Origin: Kitagawia praeruptora
Taxonomy: Eukaryota > Streptophyta > Magnoliopsida > Apiales > Apiaceae
Length of the DNA: 64,000 nt
Direction of reading: 5' to 3'
Assembly (NCBI GenBank): GCA_037693485.1
Contig: CM075351.1
Span: 101,078,001 to 101,142,000, forward strand
The notes beneath the pieces were generated by a model that saw only the letters and a list, made by a program, of their open reading frames with translations, did no database searches and had not been told where the DNA came from. Positions 24,101 through 35,436 of this stretch are shown one piece after another (position 1 is the stretch's first letter; every line of letters begins with the position of its first letter). Position numbers and translations under genes: made by a program.

Positions 24101-25619
24101 TACTGTCAAACATGAAATTTAGACTTAAAGAAATTTCGGCATTACGATGACTATAAATCGGATAATCCAAAATTCAAAACCTTCCTATAACATCAACCAA
24201 CACTCCAAAACCCAATTCCATGTTATACAAGATATATATTAGGTCAAGGGCTGCTTAAATTCTTGAAAATTCATATTTATCAACTAACAAAACTCGTACA
24301 AAGAGCTAATGCTCATAACATGCATACTATCTCAAATCCTCATCAAAACTCCATAAAACTTCAAAGAAGAGCTAGGGTTTCAAGAGTTTTTTACCTTCTT
24401 TGATGTTTGAACAACCTTAACAAAGCTTAACAAGGCTTGAGATCAAGTTCACAAGCTATTATAACCCTCAAACTTCAAGATCTAAACAAAAGTTCATAAG
24501 AAGTTACTATTTACTCAACAACTTCTTGATTTTATTTGAGCAAGCTATAGTTAGTGTAAAATCATGAAATTAAATCCCCACCCTGGATATATCATGAAGT
24601 AATCCTAGAAATATTTTGATGATTTTAGGACAAGTAGAGATTGGAGAGAAAATTCCTTTTTCTTGGCTATCTTGAAAAGTATTAAGAAAAGTGGAAGAGC
24701 AGCAGCAACTTGTCGAATTTATTTGACCACTCAAACGACCTTGGAAAATTACGAAATTAAATCCACAACTCCATATTGATGTATAGAAGAACTGGAATGT
24801 TTTTCATGATTTTTAGATGAGGGGAAGTGGGTGAAAAAAAATCAGAAAGACACCCCTGTATGGTTTGGTCGGGAATTGCTTGAAAATGGGAAAGAGAGTT
24901 TCTTGTTTTTCTTGGATTCTTGAGTGTGATTAGCAACTGAATTATGAAGTTAATTTACACTCAAGGATGCAGCCATACCATGGTAAAAGTGTAGGACACC
25001 CACTTTCCAATTTGTCTCCATAAATCAATAAAGTTTGTCCCCTTTACTATTCACTCTAATTTGATTGAATTTGAATTAAATAGTTTGATTTAAAACTAAT
25101 TATTTTGCATGACACTTGCATGACATATTTCATGGTAACTTGCATGTATATTACTCATCTTAATAATCAACCAATGCTTACCATTTAATTCCTTAGGCAA
25201 GTTTGGAGATTTTCTTGTTAAAGCGTTTCGTCGCGTAGAAATTTCTTTCGTCATTCTTGAACATTTGTCTTTGAAATTCTTCTAATAAATTCCATAATTC
25301 CTTTTCTTGGTATTTAACTTAGCTTAGAGATTGTCTTAACCTCCATATCCCATATTTATACCAATATTTAATAAAAGTGAAAATCTAGGTAATTTGACGG
25401 TTTCTGCATTCCATTTCTTCTTTGTACAATGATACTTTATTCATAAAAGTATAAATATTTCTTCATTCATATATTATGATCTTAAAAACTTTACATAACT
25501 TCCACCAATCGATGTTTATGATCATTTTAAAAATATTACAAAAATCTGGGTTCTTACATATTCCTTGGGCTCAACATTGGGCCTTTGGTTCGGCCCGTTA
25601 AGAGATTGGACCTCTAACA
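21200..25619 (-). repeat. Tat 3' LTR, interrupted
   Basis: 21200-21557 and 25559-25619 together match 34823-35236 over its whole length. The break falls inside TATTC, which is duplicated by the nested insertion. Confidence 0.93.
21558..25558 (+). mobile_element. Solo LTR, 4.0 kb, nested in the Tat LTR
   Basis: Starts TGTAACACCCCTAGATCC and ends GGGTTCTTACA, so has TG...CA ends, with TATTC on both sides (21553-21557 and 25559-25563). There is no primer site, polypurine tract or polyprotein inside, so the element appears reduced to one LTR. The TGTAACACCC start and the length resemble chromovirus (Tekay/Del) LTRs; the lineage is inferred. The interior is AT-rich and without a gene. Confidence 0.85.
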
Positions 25620-26625
25620 TGTCCCTAGGCTTCGTTCGGGGTAATCCTCATGACGAAGGTTAAAACCTAGGTTTTTCTTTGGAATGTCCCCTTCGGATCG
25701 CCTGAAATTACTCTTGAAACGGATGCTGAGGCCCTGGTCCATCTTCGGAATATTCATTCGGAATTATCCTCAGGATGAGGGTAAAAAACCCGAACCCATC
25801 TTCGGGATATTCCCTTCGGGCGCTTATTTATGGATAGTGATACTGATGGACAAGGTCGAGATGATTCATGGGGAATCGTGTCCCTTTAATGATGACAGTT
25901 GTCACTCTTCGAGGTTCACGCCTCAATCTCAACCGTCGAATTTGAAATGCCAATCATCCAACCGTCACGTTCCTTCTATTAAATCCTCATCTCTTTTCTT
26001 TTCCCCTTTACACATACGCCCACATACTCTCAGAGAAAAACACCCTTTTTGAGAAACACTTCAGCAACCATTGGAGCCGTCGTTTCGTCGCCGATTTCTT
26101 TCGATTCTCCGGTTCCGATTGACGTTTACATTCAAGCATTTTATCCCTGAGAACTCGACCTTAGCAGCAATCTTCAGAACAGTAAGTTTCTATATTCTTC
26201 TTCCTATTTTAATTAATTGTATCTTCGGGTGATTCATGTTTCTGTTTCTTTATCGCTGCAAGTTTGCATTTCCATATCTGTGCATATATCCATTTGTGTA
26301 GTATTATACGAGATTACCTATGAATGTACGCATGTATATGCTACTTTTTTCCCTTGACTTTCGTTATCTTGCTCATGTACACTCCCTTTCTGGGGATTTT
26401 CTGGGGAGCTATCTGGGTAAAAGTATCCTTCGAGACCTTTAAATCCCGAGGACTTCCTTCGAGACGTCCTGATCCCTTGTAAATATTAACTTTCGTTTGC
26501 CATAGGCTTTAGGATGTCCCCGACCGATCCTAGCCTGCTGCACTCGGGCTTTTCTTTTTGTTTATTTCGTTTTCTTTTTTAGTCCGAGTACAAGGCTAAC
26601 GTCTCTTCATTTCCGAATGCAGGAC
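25620..26625. promoter_or_regulatory. Tat 3' region; leader of the antisense ORF
   Basis: Non-coding on the - strand. Read on +, a pyrimidine-rich stretch (25980-26175) is followed by a possible donor at 26178 and acceptor at 26622, so it looks like a leader exon plus intron for the antisense ORF. Confidence 0.5.
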
Positions 26626-28436
26626 ATGGATCGGTCTACCGAAGGTTATGATCCTTCGAAGGTTTCTATTTTTTGCAACGTCGTAGAGTATCCGGCTGCC
26701 AATCGTCCGTCCCAGCTGACCGAAGACGATATCGAGCATTTTTGTTCAACCTATTGCGTGTTGAAATACGTATGGTATTTCTTCGCCCCGAGGAAGGATG
26801 ATAGGATTTGGCAGAATCCCCAAGTCACAGCTATCTGTGGGGGAGGGTTCGCCACGAGTGTATCCGAATCTACGTTCAAGTGCGGCTTCCGATTGCCCAT
26901 GTTGCATATTTTGAAGGGCATTCTGAAGCATACGGGCATTGCTATCGGTCAGTTGGATCCGAATAGTTTTATACATATAAATACTTTCCAAGCCCGATGC
27001 ATGGCTACCGGAGTGAAACCCAGAACGTCTTTGTTTTGGCATCATTATGAGCTTCGACGAAACTCGAAGAGTAAGGGTTTTTACACCATCGCTCGGCGAG
27101 TGGGCAGGGCTGACTGATCGTTTACAAATTTGAGTAATAAGGAGACTCACATTAAATAAGATAGAGAAATTCGGTGTGTGGAAGGAGATTGATCCTTCAA
27201 GGTTCGTATATCCCGAACTCTTAGAGGCGGATAAACACGATTACGGACTTTTATGTAGACTTGTTATGGACAAAGTTCCTCTGAAAGATAGTAGGGATGA
27301 AGATTGGTTGATCAGTCTTTGGGGTAATGGTAACATTCTTTTCGTTTTTCCTTTCGTATGATAGTTTCGTTTATTTTGCATTCTCTTTACTATTTATTGC
27401 CTTAGACTGTATATAATGTTCTTCTTTGTCTTATGTAGTGACAACCCGAGAGGCCATTCTGGAATGAAAAAGGCAGAAGGCGGCCGATCATGCCGCTGCT
27501 GCTCAGGCGGCCGAAGGAAATTCTGCCAAGCAGATCGAAGGGGTGGAAACCTTGGCTCCTGATCAAGGGGAAAGGAGCTTGGTCATTACTCCCCCCACAT
27601 CCTCTCCTCCTATAGAATCAAGGCCGAAGGAAGCTAATCAAGATTCTCCTATTGAGCGGAGAAAAAGACTTCGGTCGGGAAATAAAGAGCTGAATGTGTA
27701 TTCTCCTCAATGGGGAGTTTTAGAGACTGACCGAATGATTGTGCAAGTTCCTTCTTCAGCAAAGGATGTGGGTCCCGATCTATGTCGCGGCCTCATTCTT
27801 TCGGCAGATCGACCCACTATGGCAACGAAGAGTGACGTTGAAGCTTGCACCGAAATGATGACTCTTCTTTCTATGGTAAGATTCTTTTCTTCTTGACATA
27901 CTTTTTTGCCTTAGATATTTTTAACTTTTTTCCATGTTTATTCTCAGGGTGCTGCCTGGTCGGCTGTGGTGACCGAATGAGTAGAAGGAATGCACACCAG
28001 ACTGAAGCAAGTATATCAGCTAGAAATCAGGGTAGTTAAAGCCGAAGAGGATCTTCGGAACTCTTCTACCGAACTGGATAGGGTCACCGGTCAGGCTGAA
28101 GCTTTAAAGTCCGAAAGGGATGCCCTTAAGGAACAGTTGGAAAGGTTGAAAACCACAAGCTCAAGGCGCATCGAATGGAGGAACACCCAGCTGAAGCAAT
28201 CAAGGAAGAGTGCTCGGAAATTGCATAAGCAGCTTCTTTTGACAGAGGAGCGATGCTATCAGATGGGCTACGATGATGCTGTGGTGAAGGCCCATTCACT
28301 TGGTTTTGATCATACCCAACTGATTGATGCTGAAACGGGTATGACTGATCCGGTGGGTAGGGTAAAATCCGATGACCCCGAAGCTGTTTCTTCGGGAGAA
28401 GATGAACCTCTTTCTGATGAGCCTCTTGTGGAGTAG
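26626..28436 (+). pseudogene. Antisense ORF of the Tat element (putative gypsy-type transposon domain, coiled coil)
   Basis: Lies opposite to gag-pol, between integrase and 3' LTR, as known for Tat/Ogre-type elements. ATG at 26626 follows a CAG acceptor. The first exon (to about 27117) encodes a domain like the 'putative gypsy type transposon' family (Transposase_28). TGA at 27115-27117 ends the frame, and related coding resumes in another frame at 27176-27325. A Pro/Ser-rich exon follows (about 27440-27875), then a coiled-coil exon (about 27965-28436) with heptad-like Leu/Glu/Lys spacing and an acidic C-terminus ending at TAG 28434. Biological role of such ORFs is unknown. Confidence 0.7.
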
Positions 28437-28499
28437 CCTTTGTGTTTTTCTTTTAATGGCCTTCGGGCTTTGTAACTTAATATTTGCCTTCTGAATTGG

Positions 28500-28835
28500 T
28501 GCCTTCGGGCCTTTTATATTTGCTCTAGCATAATTTGATGTATCTTAGCTTTCCTTAGCATAATTTTTCTTTTTTATGCATCTTCGGCCTTAAGTTTGCC
28601 TTTGCATAATTTTTTTATTTTTTTATGCATCTTCGGCTTTAAATTGCCTTAGCATAATTTTTTTCATTTTTTATGCATCTTCGGCTTTAAATTGCCTTAG
28701 CATAATTTTTTCATTTTTTTATGCATCTTCGGCTTTAAATTGCCTTAGCATAATTTTTTCATTTTTTATGCATCTTCGGGCCCTTTAAATTGCCTTAGCA
28801 TAATTTTTTCATTTTAGTGCATCTTCGGTCGTAAC
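28500..28835 (+). repeat. Tandem repeat, about 55-60 bp unit, in the Tat 3' region
   Basis: About six units of TTTATGCATCTTCGGCTTTA plus AAATTGCCTTAGCATAATTT, in increasingly regular copies towards 28830. Nearby copies are nearly identical. Tandem repeats in this region are typical of Tat elements. Confidence 0.85.
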
Positions 28836-29274
28836 CTAGCTGCCCCCAGTATTTGTGGGGTTTTGTAAATTATTAAGGTCTTATTCGGTCGGTAAAATAT
28901 ATTTCTTCCTGGCCTTAATTGATGTCAAAGCAACTCAAATACTAAGAACATTTTATACGAAACCAAATTGTCTTCGGTCGGCTCTAAGTTTGGGTTCGTT
29001 AGACCTTTGTAATATGGTCCGTAAAAGACGCATATTTTACATGGTCGGCCCCAAATATGGGTCCGTTGAGCTTAATATTGTGTACTTAAACCTTTTGGCT
29101 ATAAATGTTCTTGGCTTAATTACAGCAGGTAGAAAAATGTAGCGAACAATCTGTTATTGATCATGTATGACTCGCATGGTTTTGGATTACAGATTGATGC
29201 ATACTTAAGGAATTTAAAAGATAACTTGCATGAAACCACAAATTTAAGAGGGTAATGATATGTATCCAGTAAGC
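28836..29274. other. Tat spacer between antisense ORF and integrase
   Basis: No gene on either strand; contains two TCGGTCGG...GGGTTCGTT-like partial repeats around 28970-29060. Confidence 0.5.
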
Positions 29275-30532
29275 TTACTGGTAAAAACGGCGAAGACGAG
29301 CAGCGTGCCAGGTGTTCTTAATCAAGCTGCCGTCCGAATGAGCTAACTTGTAAGTACCCGGCCGAACCACTTCGCTTACCACATAAGGGCCTTCCCAGTT
29401 GGGCATAAGTTTGCCTTGTTTTGTGGGCATTGATGTGGCCAATTCTCGAAGTACTAAGTCTCCGATTCGGAATGATCTCTTTTTTACTCCCGAATCGTAG
29501 TGATGTGCTGCTTGAAGTTGGTACCTTAAGTTTCTTTGGTGAGCTGCCTCCCTTTCTTCTTTGAGTAGATCCACATTCGCTCGGAGATCCCATTCGTTCG
29601 TCTCTATATTGAAAACTTGCGTTCAGTGGGATTCTAAGCAAACTTCGACTGGCAGAAGAGCATCTGTTCCGAAAGCTAATTTGAAGGGTGTTTCTCAAGT
29701 TGATGACCTTGGTGTCGTACGGTAAGCCCAGAGAACCCACGGTAGTTCTTCAGCCCAAAGTCCTTTGGCTTCTCCAAGTCTTTTCTTGATTCCATCGAAG
29801 ATAATTTTGTTGGCAGCTTCGATCGCCCCGTTTCCCTGGGGATGTCCGACCGAACTGAATTTTTGCTGAATCCCGAATTGAGCTAAGAATTTTCTGAATT
29901 TGCTTCCGATGAATTGGGTACCGTTATCCGATATACATACCATAGGGATACCGAACCTTAATATTACTTGTTCCAACATGAACTTCTTCGCTGCTTCCTC
30001 GGTATTGGATGAGAGGGGTCTGACATCTATCCACTTAGTCATGTAGTCGATCGCCATAATGCAATACTTGGTTTGTTTGGTACTTGTGGGTAAAATCCCT
30101 ATAATATCAACCGCCCACATAGCAAATGGAATTGGGCTAAGGACTGAAGACATCTCCTCGGGTGGTTGTTTCAGTATGGTGCTGAATAACTGGCACTGTA
30201 TACATTTTTTGGCATATTCGTTCGCGTCCTCCTTCATCTTTGGCCAGAAAAAACCCTTGCCTTAGAATATTGAGGGCCAAAGACCTTCCTGCTAGATGTT
30301 CTCCGCAGATTCCCTCATGCACTGTTTCGAGGGCTAAGACTTGTTCATCTTTGTTTAAACATCGAAGAAGGGGTTGCGTCGCTGATCTTCTGAACAAATA
30401 GCCTCCAACAATTGTGTAGTTGGCCGATCGATGTTTTACCTTCTGTGCCTCCTTTCGGTCGAGTGGCAAAGTACCTTTCTCTAGGAATGCTCTGATTGGG
30501 GTCATCCAGTTGGTTTGTTGGTGAATTTCCAT
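29275..30532 (-). pseudogene. Tat integrase
   Basis: Read from 30532 leftward. The N-terminal zinc-finger region begins in frame 30532-30137, then a one-base frameshift near 30250 shifts to frame 30237, which holds KKCIQC and the catalytic core. The DDE residues are visible: Asp in WAVDIIG, Asp in ISDNGTQF, Glu in GNGAIEAANK. TGA codons at 29695-29697 and 29623-29625 break the C-terminal part, which otherwise runs in frame to 29275 and includes the conserved GDLVL and GPYVV motifs. It would insert the element's cDNA into chromosomes; inactive as it stands. Confidence 0.88.
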
Positions 30533-31003
30533 TCATTGCTTTTTGTCTATCGAAGGTGCCTTTACTTCGGTCAGATAAATTGATCCGTTGAGGTTTTGGG
30601 TTTCTGCCGAGGCTAACCTTGATAGAGCGTCCACCCGACTGTTGTTTTCTCTTGCTACCTGATTTAATTCGAATGATTCAAATAGTAGAGATTTCTCGCG
30701 TACCTTAATGGCGTAGGCCTTTGTTCGGGGATCTTTTTGTCCATACTCCCATGTAAAATGTTTCACCACCAACATTGAGTCGCTGAATGCCCTTAGGTGC
30801 TTAACCTCTAAATTTTTCGCCAAATCTAAGCATGCCAGAAGTGCTTCGTATTCGGCCTCGTTGTTCGTTAAAAAGAAAGTGAACCTGATAGCTTGGCATA
30901 TTTCGAATCCTTCTGGGCTTTTTAAAATCAATCCAGCCCTACACTTTTCTTTTGCGACCGACCCATCAACAAATAATTTCCATTTTCCTGGTGTCGGAAT
31001 TAG
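30533..31003 (-). pseudogene. Tat second RNase H (plant aRNH domain)
   Basis: FVDGS near 30975 gives the first Asp; TNNEAEYEALLACL gives the Glu; AFSDSMLVV and RENNSRVDALSRLAS follow. A second RNase H after the retroviral-type one is a hallmark of the Tat lineage. It is cut off from the upstream frame by TAA at 31004-31006 and from integrase by TGA at 30533-30535, while the reading frame itself is unchanged. Confidence 0.85.
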
Positions 31004-32221
31004 TTATTCTTCGGGAGTCAAATCCTTCGGCTCTGAGAATGAACATTCCACCATAAAATCTGCAAGTGCCTGGGCTTTGATCGAAGTTCTTGATGTATAT
31101 TCCAGGTCGTGCTCCCCAAGTTCGATCGCCCAGGCTACTACTCTGCCCGATGCTTCTGCCCTTTGTAAGATTTTCTTTAATGGTTGGTTTGTTACTACTT
31201 TGATCGTCCTTCCTTGGAAATAGTGCCTTAATTTCCTTGCTACCATTACTAACCCGTAGGCAAACTTCTCTGCGTTCGGATACCTAGTTTCTGCGTTCTT
31301 GAGAATATGAGAAACGTAGAACATCGGATGCTGGTTCCCTTCGTGTTCTTTGACTAACACCGCTCCAAGCGTTCGGTCGGTCACAGCTAAGTATAGCTGC
31401 AAGGTTTCTTTTGGATCGGGCCTCATTAGGAGTGGGGTTTTTACTAGATATTCTTTAACCTCCTCAAATGCTTTTTGATAGTTGGGCCCCCACTCGAAGC
31501 TTTTGGGCCCCCAAAGTACTTCAAAGAATGGCAATGCCTTTTTGGCCTATCTGGAAATGAACCTCCTCAGGGCGGCTAACCGTCCGGTCAGCTTCTGAAT
31601 ATCCCTGATCGTCTTCGGTGCTTCCATGTCAATGACCGCTTTGATCTTTTCTGGGTTTGCCTCAATTCCTCTGGCGCTAACCATATATCCCAAAAAAATT
31701 TCGCTGTTGACTCCGAATGTACATTTGTTCGGATTGATCCTCATGTTGTTTTCCCTGAGCGTTTCAAAACATTCTCTTAAATCTTCAGCGTGATCCTTTA
31801 AAAGGGATTTGACAATCATATCGTCCACATAACACTCCATATTCCGACCGATTTGAGCTTTGAATAATTTATTGATCATTTTTTGGAAAGTGGCCCCTGC
31901 GTTCTTCAGTCCGAAGGGCATTTTCACGTAAGCATAAGTGCCATTCGGTGTGATGAACGCTATTTTTGGTATGTCTTCGGCGTTCATGGTGATTTGGTGA
32001 TATCCCGAGAATGCGTTCAGGAAACTGAGTATTTGATGTCCTAAGGTCGCATCTATCAGTTGGTCAATGTTTGGTAGAGGGTAGTGATCCTTCGGACAGT
32101 GCTTGTTTAAGTCGGTGTAGTCCACACACATTCTCCATTTGCCGTTGGACTTTTTCACCATAACCACGTTCGCTAACCAATCTGGGTAGTCTATCTCTTC
32201 AATGAACTTTGCCTTTAGCAA
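31004..32221 (-). pseudogene. Tat reverse transcriptase and first RNase H
   Basis: RT motifs in order: WLANVVMVKKSNGKWRMCVD, LNKHCPKD, FLNAFSGYHQI, FGLKNAGATFQ, and the catalytic YVDDMIVKS; then FLGYMVSARGIEANPEKI. TAG at 31547-31549 separates RT from the RNase H region, which has LYLAVTDRTLGAVLV, HPMFYVSH and ELGEHDLEYT. The reading frame is constant across these stops. Copies the element RNA into DNA in other family members. Confidence 0.9.
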
Positions 32222-32236
32222 TTTTTCGACTTCGGC

Positions 32237-33070
32237 CTAAATGACCTTCTGCCTTTCCATGGAAAAATTTCTCTTTTTCAGCTTCACGGGCTGGGCTTCG
32301 ATTTTTACGTTAAGACAATGTTTGGCTACCGATGGGTCCAAACCTGGCATATCTTCGGGATTCCATGCAAATACATCATGGAACTCCCTAATGACTTTTT
32401 CCTTCAGCTCTGGCTCCATGTTCTTTCCTATCTGAATCATCTTTCCGGCCTGGCCTACGTACAATTCAACTTCTTCGGTTTCTACAGCCGGTTCGGCGAT
32501 CGGACTTGACAGGTTGGCCCCAAATTTCTCTAACTCGATATTTAGTAGCTGGTGACTGCCCCCAGTTTCAGCCTCATTTCTCCTCCTTTTTCCAACTTCA
32601 GTCATTTCAACATCTTTATCCTTCTCTAGGTCTTCCAACATAATGATTCGTGCAGCTTTTTGGTCGCCTCTCATCTCCCCGATTCCTTGTTCGGTCGGGA
32701 ATTTCAATTTTAGGTGAGGGATAGAGGATACAGCTTGGAATAGGGATAAATTCGATCTTCCCAAAATCCCATTATACGGGTTGTCGACTCAAACTATGTA
32801 AAATTTGGCTTCCTTCACCGCTGTGTATGGTGCTTTCCCCAATGAGATGTTCAGTGTTATAGTTCCTTCGATCGGTACGGGTTGATTACCGAAGCCGTAT
32901 AGTGGTGCTTCATGGCATGGCTCTAGTTGTTCGCCCCCCAAGTTCATTTTACAATAGGTTCGGTGATACAAGATGTTGACTGAACTTCCTTCGTCGACTA
33001 ATACTCTCCTGATCTTATTTTCCCCGATCACAGGATTTATAACAAGTGGGTCTTCGTGTGGCCATATCAC
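32237..33070 (-). pseudogene. Tat aspartic protease and linker to RT
   Basis: The protease active-site segment is LVDEGSSVNILY (family usual D-T/G-G-S-S; Glu here). A TGA at 32789-32791 splits the domain just before YNGILGRSNL, and TAG at 32237-32239 ends this part; both lie in the same frame as gag and RT. It would process the polyprotein. Confidence 0.82.
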
Positions 33071-33196
33071 GTCTTCAAAATCATCCTCCGTGAATGAGAT
33101 CGGAAGTGGTTGCTTGACTGCATTTGATTGGTAGAGGTTGTAGATTTGCCTCGCATACTTCTTTCGGGCTGACTTGCTGTCCCGATCTAGTATGGT

Positions 33197-34760
33197 TCAT
33201 CCGGAGATCATTCGGACTTCGCCTCTGTACTTTTCAGACCCTTCGGCTTCCCTATCTTCTCTCTTTTTCTCTTTCGGTCCGAGCTTGTTTCTCAGATCTT
33301 CGACGAATTTAGTCAATTCTCCGTCTTTTATCATTCTCTCAATTAATTTCTTCAAGTGGTAACACTCATCAGTGGTATGACCTTTATCCTGATGATAGTC
33401 ATAGTGCCTGTTTTCGTCCCTTCTATTTTCAGGGGTCTTTAGCCTGGGCGGCCGAACGAAGCCAGGCTTACCCTTTATTTTATGGAGAATTTTTGAGATA
33501 GGTGTGTTGAGTAGTGTGAACATAGCATTATCTCGATCCCGCCGTCGTTCGGCCCCTTTATCAGGCCTTATGTCGTTCAATCTACTTTTAACATTGCCTC
33601 GACTCCTTCGGTCGTCTCTTCTGTCACTTCTCCTATCGTCTCGATCGGAGACATTTCTCTTACTTTCTTTGTATTCCCCGATCGATTCAATTTTCCTTCT
33701 AATTGCTTCTCCCCTCAGATAAATGTCATTGAAATTCTTGGGAGGTACATCGTAGAGGGAGGATCAGAGTTTCTTGCCTTTAATGGGATCTAGGCCAGCC
33801 GCGAGGAAACTTGCTGCCTTTATTCTATCTAAGTTGGTAACCATTTTGGCTTCCTCTTTGAATCTCGCCAGGTAATCGCCTAGATCTTCATTCGGCCGTT
33901 GTCTACAATGAATCAGGGCTTCTGTGTCTTTCTCTCTTCGGCACAAATGAGAGTAGTGCCTCAATAATTTCTTCTTAATTTGTTTGTACGAGCCGATCGA
34001 CCTGGGTCTGAGCGATCGATACCACATGGACGCGTTACCTTTGAGATAGGTTTTGAACATCTTGCAAAGCATCACGTCACAATGTCCCATACCAGTCATG
34101 AGCGATTCGTACTTCTCACAGTGGTCTTCTGGGTCACCCTTTCTGTTGAATTCGTGCATTTTTGGAAATTGCCTTCCAGGTGGTGGCCGAAACTGTTCTA
34201 CTTCTTCGGTGACTATAGGTTCATGGCTGATCTTTTTCTCTCCGAACATGACTTTCTCTAGCCTTCGGATTCGGTCATTGGTGTGGGGGCCTCCCTTTGA
34301 ATCAGACGAGTTCAGCACCTTCGATCGGGTTCGTTTTGAATAGGATTCAGACTGTTCAGATTCATCATCATCGTCCCTAATTCGCTTTTCATTCCGATCA
34401 TCTTCGAGCTCCGGGTCTTCGGCTTCAAGGGCCTCGCGAAGTGACTTCTCCTGTAGCTCGATTTCTTCTCTTTGGAGCCTTAGGCCTTCCAGCTTCAAAC
34501 GATCAGCCTCCCTTCTTTTTGCCAGATGTTCAATTTCTTTGTTCTTATCCGTCTACTTATGCTTCCCATTTGCCTTTTGTTGCCCTCTCCATTTCGCAAG
34601 CATCTCTTGTTGTTCCTCAGGAGTTGGCATATCTCCTTCTTCATCAAAGTTTAGCAGCCTTGGGGGAATGGGAGGGATTGTCCTCGAAATTATAGGAGGA
34701 ACGAGGCGACTGTTTCCAACCACGGTGCTGCTATCATTGATGGGCGTTTCTTCAACCATC
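33197..34760 (-). pseudogene. Tat gag
   Basis: Starts near ATG 34760. The capsid region (Retrotrans_gag) lies at about 34200-33780 and has FNRKGDPEDHCEKYESLM, ASMWYRSLRP and RPNEDLGDYLARF. Further on a zinc-finger-like segment reads YHQDKGHTTDECYHLKKLIE, lacking the first Cys of the family pattern. In-frame nonsense codons are TAG 34553-34555, TGA 33764-33766 and TGA 33197-33199. Charged Arg/Asp-rich linker between capsid and finger. Structural protein of the particle. Confidence 0.85.
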
Positions 34761-34822
34761 ATAGTTTTCTGGTAGGTCTTTAACACAAATATATCTCTAC
34801 GTTTCCCATAGATGGCGCCAAA

Positions 34823-35236
34823 TGTTACGACCAGTTTTTCTCCCAGGCTTCGTTCGGTAGGACCTTCAGAAAGAGAATGCGAGGGTGGAGTCCCCCGATT
34901 CACCTCCGGTGTGAGAATAAGTTAGTCGGTTTTTTGTAAGGTAATTTGAACATAGAGAGTTCGTGTTGTTGTGTGTAAGTGTCCTTTTTTATGAACAATT
35001 TACCTCCTTTTATCCTTGTTTCTCTCGCAGTTGTCGAGGTGTAGATCTGCTTTCCAGAGTATCCCATGTTTTTGGGATCATGAAGCCATGTGACCGTTAA
35101 AGGTAAAGTACCTTTCATTATGACCACGGTCGGCCATTGTAACCATGTGACCGTTTGTGGAAGAACAGGTGGTTTTATTCCTTGGGCTCAACATTAGGCC
35201 TTTGGTTCGGCCCGTTAATAGATTGGACCTCTAACA
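34823..35236 (-). repeat. Tat 5' LTR, intact, 414 bp
   Basis: In element orientation begins TGTTAGAGGTCCAAT and ends GTCGTAACA. The primer-binding site follows at 34822-34805 on the - strand. The pair has about nine differences by eye, placing insertion fairly recently relative to the decayed CACTA host. Confidence 0.93.
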
Positions 35237-35241
35237 CTAGT

Positions 35242-35436
35242 ATTTGTGTGTTGAACTCTATAAATACCTGATGTACGTAGTTTACATTTTCCACTATGAA
35301 ATGAAATATTGAATTTCCTTCCCAACAAACTCTCTTTCTCTCTCTATAACAAACTCTCTTCCTCTCTCCTAGGGTTTCTGACGTTGATAATTCGTTTGAG
35401 CTAACCTAACTAACCTAACTGTTATTGTTTCTGCAG
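35242..35436 (+). promoter_or_regulatory. Promoter and leader of the second CACTA gene
   Basis: A TATA-like CTATAAATAC at 35258-35267, a pyrimidine-rich leader (CTCTCTTTCTCTCTCT) and a CTGCAG acceptor ending at 35436. The Tat element landed just upstream, so the promoter may have lost distal sequence. Confidence 0.5.

Larger units (their letters stand above)
21200..35236 (-). mobile_element. Tat-lineage Gypsy LTR retrotransposon, 14.0 kb (10.0 kb before nested solo LTR)
   Basis: Coding strand is -. The 5' LTR is 34823-35236. The 3' LTR is 21200-21557 plus 25559-25619, split by a solo LTR. CTAGT flanks both sides (21195-21199, 35237-35241). LTRs end TG...CA in element orientation. A primer-binding site TTTGGCGCCATCTATGGG follows the 5' LTR on the - strand. 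Order is gag, protease, RT, RNase H, a second plant RNase H, integrase, then a long 3' region with an antisense ORF, which is Tat architecture. The two LTRs differ by about nine substitutions in 414 bp by eye. It sits between the two CACTA genes. Confidence 0.93.

Noticed and set aside
25684..26052. 122-residue + frame in the Tat 3' region
   Set aside because: No recognisable domain; it overlaps leader-like sequence of the antisense ORF and is probably chance.
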